From Plasmopara viticola (taxonomy: Eukaryota > Oomycota > Peronosporomycetes > Peronosporales > Peronosporaceae), in NCBI GenBank assembly GCA_001695595.3, contig MBPM02000009.1, forward strand, positions 496,001-560,000: a stretch of DNA of 64,000 nt, in the 5' to 3' direction. Numbering within the stretch: position 1 is the stretch's first letter; each line of letters opens with the position of its first letter. Positions 37,465 to 48,062 of this stretch are shown one piece after another. Below the pieces are notes generated by a model, which was not told the origin of the DNA, did no database searches, and saw only the letters and a list, made by a program, of their open reading frames with translations. Both the position numbers and the translations under genes were made by a program.

Positions 37465-37531
37465 TCATTTCCTACTCTCACTTTCTACTCCCACATCCTT
37501 CTGCGCACCCATATCCTACTAAGCACCCACA

Positions 37532-37921
37532 ATGAACAGCCTAGCTCTACCTCCTGCACTTTCTTACCAATCCTTAGAGGAGGCGAAAGATGCCGTTTTT
37601 TTCCATTGATTATCAGAAGAATATGCTCTTGTAGTGTTACACACCAGAAAGGTTGGTAATAAAAGAGATGGCGCCGATCTCGTTTAACCTGCTATATTGG
37701 TTGAGGCCGCCAATATTCCGCCGAATATTGAAGACGCTCTAAACGAACTCAGGAATCAGTATGCAAATGCTGATAATCATAACAAGAGAGTGCTTCTCCA
37801 TCATAGTCTTGATGTTCCAACAATTACTCTGCAGGAGCCAGTGCGTGTTCAAGCGCGCGGTAGACCATCCGGTTCTACCAGGCGTAACCCATCGCATTTT
37901 GAGCACGTGGAGAATGCATAA
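37532..37921 (+). pseudogene. MULE transposase remnant (N- and C-terminal pieces fused by deletion)
   Basis: The reading begins ATG 37532 with MNSLALPPALSYQSLEEAKD and, after stops, EEYALVVLHTRKVGN, which fits the FAR1/MULE N-terminal pattern of an EEA-K helix followed by A-(L/I)-V-x(3)-RK. It then jumps directly to a C-terminal tail, VQARGRPSGSTRRNPSHFE, of the GRP-x-GS type that ends many MULE transposases. The whole catalytic core and zinc finger are absent, and two stops interrupt the first part. Confidence 0.6.
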
Positions 37922-38066
37922 AATGCTCCGACGAAGATTTTGCCATTGCAATCAAGTAAGACACAACTCTAGAACTTGCGCAAATATAAATCGCGCTCCC
38001 CTAGCCTGATAAAATTGAACCTTAACAAAAAGAAAATGTCGAAATACATGCGTTTTAAGTGTTTAG

Positions 38067-38167
38067 GTTTAGATAAGTGTGGCGCACTACAAAAATGCTA
38101 AATCTGACCAATTGATCAACGGGTGAGTGAAAATTATAAAAAGGGTGAGTAAAAATTAAAGTTTTCC
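38067..38167 (-). repeat. Right terminal inverted repeat
   Basis: Reverse complement of the left arm of the 827-bp element, with few mismatches and one fewer subterminal unit. It ends AAAGTTTTCC at 38167. Confidence 0.85.
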
Positions 38168-39525
38168 TCTTTTTAAGCTGCAGCCATAAAAGTAATAATT
38201 GTTCGTACAACTTCCTGCACACAACTTTCCGATGGCTCGTCATACGTATACCAAATATAGATCTTAATTTTCACCAGACAAACGAGCTAGCTTGAAAAAA
38301 TGTGGAGCTTATAAATGAGTTATAGATCAAGGTGGCGATAGCTTGGGGGGGGGTCGATACCGTCTCCCTCAAAATAAGCGCACACAAGATCTATTGTTGT
38401 ACAAATAAAGACCTACTTAGTCCGATCATAGGGTCTGAATGACTCACTTAAATCTATTTTTATTGACTGGCAATGCTAAACGCTTTTTGTAAAGATGACC
38501 AGTTCATGCTAAGTACAGCTACATAGTTGGCCTGATAAAGCTTTAGGGAACGTTACCATAGCATTGACTTATTGTGACGAAACCTTTCACACAGCCGACC
38601 TTTAGTGGTAAAAGCTGGCTCTCTTTTAAGAAATCCTCAAGCAGAATTGTGGCTTTTGATACCAGAGGTATTGTAACGGATGTACATGATAATCAGAGGT
38701 ATTGTAACGGATGTACATTGCAGACTCGATTCGAGTGCATGTAACTATATAAAGAGCTCCAGGTAGAGCCAACATATAAAGTACATTGTACTATGTCAAA
38801 TTAGTCCTTAAGCTTTTGTCTATCACACACGCCAGACTTGAGATAGTGAATGATCATTCATACAAAAACCATAAACCTTTCTCGACATATTACGACTTGT
38901 CGGAAGAGCAGCTTATATTGCTTGTATCAATTGCATTGATTGATAGTTTGTATACATACATGGGCTTGAGGAGGCAGCTAAAACTTTGGTCCCCCCTAGA
39001 TTAAGCAGCTAGAATGGGTCTCGGCTCCGCCAGTACAGGCTCAGGTTGCTCTGGCAGTAACGTCCACCCTGGACACAATCAACTTACCGTGACCTAGCCG
39101 CTAGGGCCACTTCGAAAGAGAATATGAAAACGCGTGCATTAACTGCGCGAAAGAAGTAACTCCTCATGTGTAAGGCGCAAAGTACTTCTCGGCCGTCAAG
39201 GCGGAATTCTGGCAGTGCGTCGGGTTAACGTAGGGATGACCCCGTACTCATACTCGGAGCTTACATGCTCAGCGCTTAGCTTAGCACTATACCAAAGCTA
39301 AGCATTTCGGAGGTGAGGTGTCTATAGCCGAATGAATGAACGAATGCTTCTGAGCTCACGGATGTAATGTTTGTTGAGCAATGTGGCTCGTGTTTGAAGC
39401 GTAGCACCTCGAAGGTTCACCTAATACCAGAACAGGTCCGCCAAATTAGTCGAAAACTTTGTACAAGTCATCTTTATTTTTTGACTTTTTGCAACGCCGC
39501 TTTGTTTGTTACGTAAGAAAAACGC
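38168..39525. other. Gene-poor stretch with repeat fragments
   Basis: No gene is seen. At 38333-38385 a segment containing GGTGGCGATAGC, a G run and GATACCGTCTCC resembles the outer side of the right end of the MULE at 50868-53160. At 38663-38718 there is a 25-bp duplication. The region 38715-38775 has a TATA-like CTATATAAAGAGC and may be a decayed LTR. At 39274-39303 a 9-bp perfect hairpin arm pair GCTTAGCTT/AAGCTAAGC occurs in a GC-richer island (39000-39400). Confidence 0.45.
38663..38718. repeat. 25-bp direct duplication, 31-bp period
   Basis: The sequence CAGAGGTATTGTAACGGATG followed by TACAT occurs identically at 38663-38687 and 38694-38718. The second copy leads into a stretch with a TATA-like box 25-30 bp further on, so it could mark the start of a retrotransposon LTR. 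Confidence 0.8.
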
Positions 39526-39890
39526 TTAAAGCACACGCACAGCCGCCGTAAGGCCACGCAGATACAATGGCTCAATTTGAGCCAGAATCTTCTCGTATAC
39601 GCCTCGCGAAAAGTGGCTTGCGTGAAGACCTTGCGTAGCAGATAAGCGTACTGCTCGACTCCATGACCTGCACCGTCCGAATGTTACCCATCTACACGAT
39701 CTTCCTCATTCTCTTCCGATCCGTTGTGCAGAAAGTGAGTGACCTTTTGATAAACATCGGTAGCCGGTTGTGGGCGGTCGAAACTCCCATTGGCTAAATA
39801 CTTAGTCATCGGATTTGATCGAGAAAAGCATCATGGACTGTCGCCTTTGTCTTCATCCCCTTCTTTCTCATCTCAATATTAGTGACCTCA
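39526..39890 (-). pseudogene. Decayed coding sequence of unknown family
   Basis: On the minus strand the text reads MTKYLANGSFDRPQPATDVY and QKVTHFLHNGSEENEED, a stop, then DGAGHGVEQYAYLLRKVFTQ and, after a frame change, YEKILAQIEPLYLRGLTAAV ending RVL and a stop at 39528-39526. Composition is like a normal soluble host protein and unlike the AT-rich surroundings. At least one stop and one frameshift break it. I do not recognise the family. Confidence 0.45.
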
Positions 39891-40245
39891 TCAATTAGAT
39901 CGTATATATACTACGAGGCATCACCTAGAAATCCCCAATTTTACTGACGAGGCCTTTTTATGCCAGACGAGTCTGACGACCAGTCTGTCATTTCTTAGAG
40001 CGTTCCCTCAGACGACAAGTCTAATTGGAAAGCGTTGTCACTAGCTAAAAATTTTTCGATACCTTGGCATGTGTGGGTTTTTATCGGAGTGCACTCAGCG
40101 CTTCTCCTATTACCATCGGTCAAGGCTAAGGTGTTAGAAACAGCCGGGAGAAAGGTGATGGATAGGTGTGCGTAACCCTCGCAATTTTTTAGGAGACTCT
40201 CGAGAGTCTTCCTTGCCTTAATGGCTCTGTGGAATGCAGAAATAT
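39891..40245. other. Intergenic, no gene seen
   Basis: No open frame of note. It may include upstream, more decayed parts of the neighbouring minus-strand pseudogene, since KKGMKTKATVHDAFLDQIR can be read in another frame near 39870-39815. Confidence 0.35.
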
Positions 40246-40401
40246 TTAGGGTTTGCCACCCATACCACAGCCGCAGCCTAAGCTGTAAGTGCAGTCGTTA
40301 TTTCCGACGCTGTACTTGTGATGGACGAAACCCTTAGCTGCAGAGGCCAATTTTTGATGCAGAGTCACTTTCAGAGCAATCTCTTCGATTTGCTTGGCCA
40401 T
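40246..40401 (-). CDS. Small hypothetical ORF or gene fragment, 51 aa
   Basis: From ATG 40401 to the stop at 40248-40246. The text MAKQIEEIALKVTLHQKLAS, then AAKGFVHHKYSVGN and the ending GCGCGMGGKP, has a helix followed by a Cys/Gly tail and looks more like a host protein than random AT-rich sequence. No family is recognised. It may be a terminal exon or a fragment of the same decayed locus as 39526-39890, which lies on the same strand 355 bp downstream. Confidence 0.3.
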   Translation of the reverse strand: MAKQIEEIALKVTLHQKLASAAKGFVHHKYSVGNNDCTYSLGCGCGMGGKP

Positions 40402-43400
40402 TAATAGATGGCTTGGATGACTGACAAGCACCTAACCGAATAAAATTACGCGTATAGTCCATTGCTACCGCGAAGTGTTCGAACTTCTTATGGGTGAGTA
40501 AGCAGTGTGTCATGTGTTGCATTGAGGAGGATAAAATCGACCAGCTTGTGTGGTAAATATAAGGGGTGTATTTCGTCTTCATTCTTAAGAAATAAGAACT
40601 TACTCTCACTTGCATTGCTACATCAATGATAGTAAAGTTTCGAGCCGCCTTAATTATTTCCTGACAGTCGGTGACCCTGGCTGCCATTATTCATCCCGGG
40701 ACACGTATAATGCTTTCCTGTCTCTGTCACCATCGTCGTATGTGAGGAAACGCGTGCAGGTTTATACCTTCGTCTCTGACGGATTATTTAATTTGTTGCA
40801 TTTGTGGTTGGTAACCTTCAGTGGTGCAAGCCATACTTTATACAGATAGAGCAAAAAATGTTAGGATAAGATGTTTCGTAGGGGAAAGTTGACTTAGTCC
40901 GGCAATACATATCAGAAGCAGCTGAACAATAAAACGAATTTGAAATTTCTTACCGTTTACTCGCCCAAAATGTCATGCTATCATTGTCTCGGTTTCACTC
41001 ATGATAAAGTTAGATTTGTCGTAAGGTTTTCGCTACAAACACAATTAAAATTGGCAGTTTGATACTTAACTCTATCGACTTGCGAAGCTTTTCTAAAGCT
41101 TAAAAGAAATGATATCGAAACGAGAAAAAAACAGAAAACTAAAATTTATCGGCACCACTTACGGCTTTGAGCCCGTTGTTTCAGGTACAAATCATTGTCA
41201 TCATAAAACGCCACCAGGTAATATAAAATTAACCTTTTAGAATTTACAGAGATAGATGCCTGTCATAAATGTTCCAGGGAAAAGTAATTGACACTGCTAT
41301 ACGTTACCCAATTTAAAGTAGAAGGAGCGCATAGCAGCGCTTTGGCCTTGAAAAAAAGGTCCATGTTTTAAGGCGCATACAATGTAAACAATGCTAATGG
41401 CGATAGCGCCAGCTGAGAACTTAAGCCAGCGGATCTTAACATTCTCCATGGAGACGAAATACCAAAGAAATCGGACAACATAGACATGAGGGTGCTTCTA
41501 GCTTCAGAATATCAGGTGCGCGCAATTTATGCGCTCTAGGTAACCGAACAAGTACCACCTTTATAGCCATCTTACTTGAATTTCAATAATTATAAATGTT
41601 ACAAGAAGCAGTGCAGAGCAGCGTTCCTTGTGGTAATCTATGATTTCCATCAACGCCCGCACTTCTCTGACCACAGGCACGATTGACCATTTCTAAAGGT
41701 ACACTTATAATTAATGATATGACAAGCAACGAAGGCGTCATGAGAAACAATGGCGTAATTCACAGGCGCACGGAGAGGCGCACTCAAGAAATTTGGCGGC
41801 CTCTGTGATCGAAGAGGTATTTCTTAAACAGAGCTCGATGTGTTCAAGCTGGCCTAAAGTCAGGTTGAACACTTTCTGGTGCATATACAAAATTAAGCAA
41901 GTCGCCTTTCAGGAATAGTGTAAGAGAAAACAGGGTCCGACTAGATAGTTTCTTGAATTAAATGTTAAGGACTTTTCGATTTTGTGAAGCCGCTTTCTCG
42001 AGCTAAGTCCTGATCAATTTATTATTTCCAAGGGAAAACGTCCGCTGCTTTGAATACAGTTAGATGGACCTTATGATCCGTGCCTATCCCAGAAAGAGTC
42101 GTCCTAATAAATGTTCAACTTGCCGAAATTTTTCTTAATATCTGCAAGCAAAAAATACTCTCTCGGAACTGAAAATGTTCGGTGACTAGTCAGGGTAGGG
42201 CCGTTCTACCAACAGACAGTGTAGTCCCCATGATTGGCGTACATGCTAAACACTCAGCTCCTAAGAACTCGACAGCCTTAAAAGATGATAAAAATGCTCG
42301 CTGCACATGAAACGGTATGGGAATAATGATAATCAGTACGAGTCTTGATCGACTTAGCTCATCGTTGCACGCCAGCAAACAATCAAGGCCAAAACATCGA
42401 TACTTAAAAAGCAGCGGGAATAAGCCAAATTTGGCTAAACTGACGTAAAACATTACTGAATTCGGAATAGACCCGGTTATATATTTTAAAAACTTCGACG
42501 ACAAAAAGTAATTCTTTGTTCTAGATATAGAAAATATAACTTGATCCGAGGCATTCTGTTACATAAACAGTAAGAGCCCTGGGTCAATTAATGGTACTAT
42601 GCTACTAGATTTTGCGCTGCAGGGCTTTGTTTAGTCATATTTTCACTCTTGTAATGTGTAAAGTACCTTTGTGAGGAAGTCTCCGCTCAAAATTAACATA
42701 GAAGTTATTAAGGTTACTGACGTCTTCCACAAAGGCGGATGTGAAGACGTCTTTCAACCTTCCAAACCAGAAATCGGTTACAGCCAATGTCTGCCGAAAA
42801 CGATAGAGACGGAGCTCTTATTGTTCGTACGATAGCTACGCAGGTAGGTACATCGGGCCATCAACTGCGAATATCAAAGCTCCAAAAGTTAATAACGAAC
42901 GTGCACAAGGCAGTGAGTATCTCAGCTCCACAATCAGACTATCAATTGCGTGTAATACGGGCCCGTAAGTGGTCTGAGGCACGTGTTTGCTGTAGCACCT
43001 GCAGCACCACTCAAAGCTACACTGGAGTTATCTGTAGCCCAATATGTGGTAACGTGTTCTCTACCGTGATGGAACTGAAATTCTTTCAGAAGATTATCTT
43101 TTTTGGGCGTTTTATCTCAAACTCACTGCGCTGAGCGGTTATGGCGATAGACTCAAAGTTTGTTATGGTAGGTGCAGCTTTCATTGTAGGTGCTGCCTAT
43201 GCTCTAGGCGCAGACTAAGGCTAGGTCTGGCGCCGAATTACCTTTGGATGCCAAAGAAAACTTCTTTGGGGCTAGTTAGGTCAACACTAAATGTCTCGAA
43301 TAACCGATATCCTTTTTTGCAACATCGTTATAAATTAATCGACATTCAGCCGAAAATACAAATAGCGATGAAAAGCATATGTCTCTTTTCTTACTCTTCG

Positions 43401-46400
43401 CGGGAAAGAATGTATTGAGCCTCAACGTTGGCAAAGCATTTCTATCCACAACGATTATAAAAAGAATAACCGGTCATCGTGTCACGACGCCGAAACATTT
43501 TACCTCATGGTAGTATCTACGCTTGCTAGCTGCTATGGAAGTGGACATTTATGCTCCAAGGGCTGTTAAATGTCTAAGGAGTCCTATTGCATATGTTTTC
43601 GACCGTATCAGCCATTCGCTTAAGCATATTTTGATGATATAATTGTGTGTCACCGTTTATTAGTTAATCAGTTGCGGCTAAGGCCATTTTAGCCACTTTT
43701 CGTAGATGGTTGATCAATAAGCTTTACGTTAGCGTTCGTCGATGTGTCTTTAAGGTAAACGAGATGGTTGTCTTAATATGTAGATCTGAGGTTCGTAGCC
43801 TACGATACCAACTTTAAATTACCTGTAAATTGAAAAACTTACTGGTGTCTTTGCGGGCCTTAAAAGCCTCTGTCTCAATTTCTTCAAGGAAAAATTGTGT
43901 GGTGGTGGAGGTACCAAACATAGGATGTTTTAATGGTATAGAGGAAAGATGTCAGCTAAAAATTTGCCGGACATTATAACGCCAGCTTTGCTTGCAACGC
44001 TTCGGATCATGATATCAGTCAGGATATATTGCTTCTCAATAGGCAGTTATGAGCGATTGTCCAAGTACAGTCCATGCAGCTTAGAGCTACCAAACAGCAT
44101 ATTTCTTACATGACAGGGAGTTGCTAGCCATATAGTGCGCACTGGTAGGTTTTGGTTCGAGGGTACAGACCTTTGTAATCTGTCACGCCCACGCGTACTT
44201 GCAGACGGCAATAAACACGCTCAACTTGCTCCACCGAGTAGCAAGATGGTTGTCGTTCCGCGTAAAATATGGCGTTCGAAGTAAATATATTTCTGGCAAG
44301 CTTAATATACTTGCCGCCGCGCATTTACACAGGTGGGATACAAATGAACACATTAAAAGATTCCGAAAGCTCCATCGACGAATGGACATGTCGGGCATAT
44401 AAAAGTGACGACAGTTTAGAGCCATCACTGTGATTTTTATATTGACGAGAAAAATCCTAAAGTCGAGTGAGTTTGCACTAGATAGCAATCGAAGTTGCTT
44501 ATTAAGCGATTCCAGACGATCATACCTGAGTCGTTATGACGCTCTACGATGACTTGTAGTGCGTTTGTAGTCCTTAAGGCCAAAAGTAAATATTTAGTTG
44601 TTTTAAATACATCTTGATGGTATCGTATGAAACCACGTTATAAGACGACAAGTGCGACCTGCCAAATGGTCGATTCGTAGCTTTACAAAGTGTGTGTGTG
44701 CTAGCGAACAACTGAAGGCTCACCAATTTTGACTTTTTTTTTAATTGCCACCAGCATGCAGCAATCCGACATCTTGTTTTTGTGTTGTTAGATAGTACGT
44801 ATTTTAGCCAGTATTTCTACAAACATGAAATTCGTCCATGGATATGGTATTTAAAAACACGTTCTTCGGTACACGTGTGCTTCGGATAGGGGCCTGTACT
44901 TCACCGATTTATTTGAGCAAATGCTGTTTCAGATGCTTAACACTTGCTTGCCGTAGTCAGCAACAACAAATAAGAGGTGGACAGTCAGACGGAGGCAGCC
45001 AACTGTGTGCTCGAAGACACACAAAAAGCATGTGCGCGAAGACGCCACAGCCGCAAGCCGTCAGTCTGTCAATGATTAAGTTTACCTTGAAAAATCAGTA
45101 CTTTCATCAGCTGGCTTACTAATCTTTATATAAGAACAAAGCGTTAAGTACACTTGACGTTTATAGACACGCCAACTTTTTCGCAAAAGTCAAATTGAAA
45201 GCGTGCAAAAGTCCTATATCTTTGATGCGAGCCCACGCTACCTACACAAAATACTATCCAATTTACAAATAAGCCGGCTTAATCTCATTGGCAGGGCAAA
45301 TATTTTCATCAAGTCTAAATCACTTCAAACGAAAAGAGAGCTTACAGACTGAAAGTGTTCATGAAAGATGGCAAAGTATCAAGGTTTACTGCTTGACAGA
45401 GTAGTTTTATAAAGAATAAACCTTTTGGACAAGAACATATCGGGCTTTAATTATTTTTTGTAAGATATAAGTGTGTGTATACTATCGAAATAATGACGAC
45501 ACTTCGAGGTTTAGCGTGGATTGTCGTGAAACATCTTCATACTGGTCTTGAGGTGCCTCTGGTAATACTTCGGAATGTACTTCTTACGGCAATCAGTTCA
45601 GCCCGACAGGTCGCTCGCAACCTGGCCGATAATGTGTATCTCCTTCTGAAGATTACATGTCGCGCAATTTATGGTTCCGTGTACACATACCTAAAGATTG
45701 TCGACGGGCCCGCTCAAGACAAAGACATTAAGTCGACGCAAGGCTGGCCTCTTCAAGCTCCCCTTTACTGCGAGAATGACATCTAGAGCGCAATATAAGG
45801 CTAAAGGCGCTTTTGTGCACGCGATGAGCTTCTCGTTTAGTGGCGCACATCCAATCATAGTTCTTATCCCTCTTAAAGCCGCTACATCGGCTCCAATCTT
45901 TACGTTAGGATTCGAGAGTAGAAAAATTTGGCGCTCCGTAGACAGTTTGCGGTATTTTGATCGCAGGCTAGCTGTAATACCATATCTGTGATCGGAAATA
46001 AAACTTGAGTGCACACTTTACACTGCAACATCCCTGAAGTGAGCTTTCACTAACACACGAGGTGTGCAAACTGCGCCACTGCCTTCTATTCTTCAAGACG
46101 CTCGGGCAAAATGTCTCAAGCTCTGTGCATTAAAATCTTGGACACTTTTGAAGGTCATAAAAGCTTTTGCAGCTTTTTGTTCGTGGTGTGAAAGGTTAAT
46201 AAGAAAGAATTATACCGCCATGGGTACTTAAGACCTAGATCAAAGCTGACAGGAATAAAGAAACTATAGAGACTGTAGAGCCGTGAATAGGATACACTGA
46301 AGAGCTTCTGGATTATACTTTAGGCTGAAAGCAAGAGTGTGCATTTGTACGAAGTGGATGACAAATGCCAAAGTGGTCATCGCTTGGAATGACGCAAATC

Positions 46401-48062
46401 GTATCTAGTACAAGCTGCTGAGTACACAAGCATAACGTGTTGAAGGTTCTATTAGGCAGTATATAAAAGTTCATGTTGCAGCCGGTAAGCTTGACACTCA
46501 AGCAAACTCTCGTTCGTTGTTGATGTTCGCGCAGAAGAACGTAACGCGAGCTTAATCTATATTTTTTTTGCGAAAGATGGCTAATGCATTAAAATGAGTG
46601 GATATACTGGTTGATTGATGTATCTGTACGTACATGTGTCTTTATAAAGTCGGGTGTCAGGTACAGAATAAATCACGAGGTAACGTTCTTTTAACTCTAG
46701 ATATCTGGACCTGTTTGCTTAATCTGTCCTGAGGACCAGTAGGTCGGCCACAGCCGTATTGAGAATACTAGCGCAGACGGGTGCGATGAAATCTCCAGGT
46801 TCACAATCCATCAGGAAGCAGATTTTAGCTATCGTGATTTACAAACATATAGAAGAGCTGCGGTCATTAAAAAATGCGTTTGTCCGATTTGTGTCTAATA
46901 AGCTCAGGTTGTGATGAGTACAGATGGCCGTTCAGTGTTGACAAAGACCACGTGGAAGATACTCGGAAACAGATCAAGTAGAATCCTTACGAATGCATGG
47001 AGGCTTTGCTACTCTTTCAAGCTATTGCCAAAGTAGAGCGCTCTAAGGAACTTACAGCAAATGGTCAAATGTGATAAAAATAGGATTAACTCTGGACGAG
47101 CTTTTTCGTGAGGTCAGCTCATGTGCGTATCGACTTCTCCAAGCAGTAAGATTGGTTGTGCAAGAACTAGTCTATAGGCCGAAGCTTCGCCCAAGCTTAT
47201 TGTACCTAATATTGGGGCTAATATTACAGCGTGGGTACAGTGGTACAAAAAAATGAACTACTCCACATCTCTCGCGCCACTTTTCCTGTAATTTGCAACA
47301 TTACTGCCCTTGTGTAAAAAGACCAGGTCGTCATGATAAGTACGAGGATTTGGTGCAAGACCTGTTGTTTCTATCACTTTAAATGCCTCGATCACTAACG
47401 ATAGCTGTGTAGTGGTGCATCTGTGTTAATATCTCCAGCCTTCCAACGTTTCGGCGGCCGCTAAAATTGAAGCAGCTCTTTTTTGTGGCAAAATTACTAA
47501 TTTTCACTGTACGAGCTAGTTGCCGTTTTAAAAAACCAAGATGCATTATTTTTCAATTCACTGACTTCTTTTTTAATTTTAAAACGAAAATAACTCGGGC
47601 GGTTTTACTTGCAAGCAAACTACCGCCTTTACATATGAGGAGCCAGTCCGACCTATTTGCAAAAGGTCTTTTCTAAAAGTGATGGCAGGGCCACGTAAGA
47701 AACTGCACTATCGTGTCGATCCACGGACCTACGGGTCGGCTCATTGTCCCGTTTTGACGACACGATTTTCAATCCGTCGACACGTTGCTTGATCGCGTTC
47801 ATGAAACCACCCCCTCGTTTCCTCCAACACTACGCGCCCGCTCCACCTTCTGTCAAAATCAAGTGGCCTTTCACCTGCAAAATCCTACTTCTTAGCCTCC
47901 GCCAAACCACATTCCACATCCTCGGTTAACCCTGATTCCTCGTGTCAACCAAGAAAGCAACCCAAGCGGGGGACTAGGGCAAGCGTAGGGTTAGGTTCGT
48001 TGTACTCACAACACTGACTATCCCATCCTGCTATCAAGCGCCCTGCCAGTTGCCGACGGTTG
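40402..48062. other. Gene-poor AT-rich desert
   Basis: About 7.6 kb with no supportable gene or intact mobile element. Open frames are short and without motifs. The final 400 bp (47680-48062) is GC-richer and pyrimidine-rich and should be the presenilin promoter and leader. Confidence 0.5.

Larger units (their letters stand above)
37341..38167. mobile_element. Internally deleted MULE-type DNA transposon
   Basis: An 827-bp element bounded by long, nearly perfect terminal inverted repeats: left 37341-37464, right 38067-38167. They begin GGAAAACTTTAATTTT and include GTTGATCAATTGGTCAGA and TAGTGCGCCACACTTA. The flanks carry a candidate 8-bp target duplication with one mismatch (TTTTTTTA left, TCTTTTTA right), of the 8-9 bp size expected for Mutator-like elements. 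Inside are N-terminal and C-terminal remnants of a transposase with the central DDE region missing. It therefore looks like a non-autonomous deletion derivative of a larger MULE. Confidence 0.85.

Noticed and set aside
44120..44200. tRNA-like B-box TGGTTCGAGGG
   Set aside because: No matching A-box or cloverleaf stem at the right spacing; no tRNA gene could be folded anywhere in the window by eye.
47656..48060. Short open frames just upstream of presenilin
   Set aside because: Pyrimidine-rich leader sequence with no coding features; more likely promoter and 5' untranslated region.
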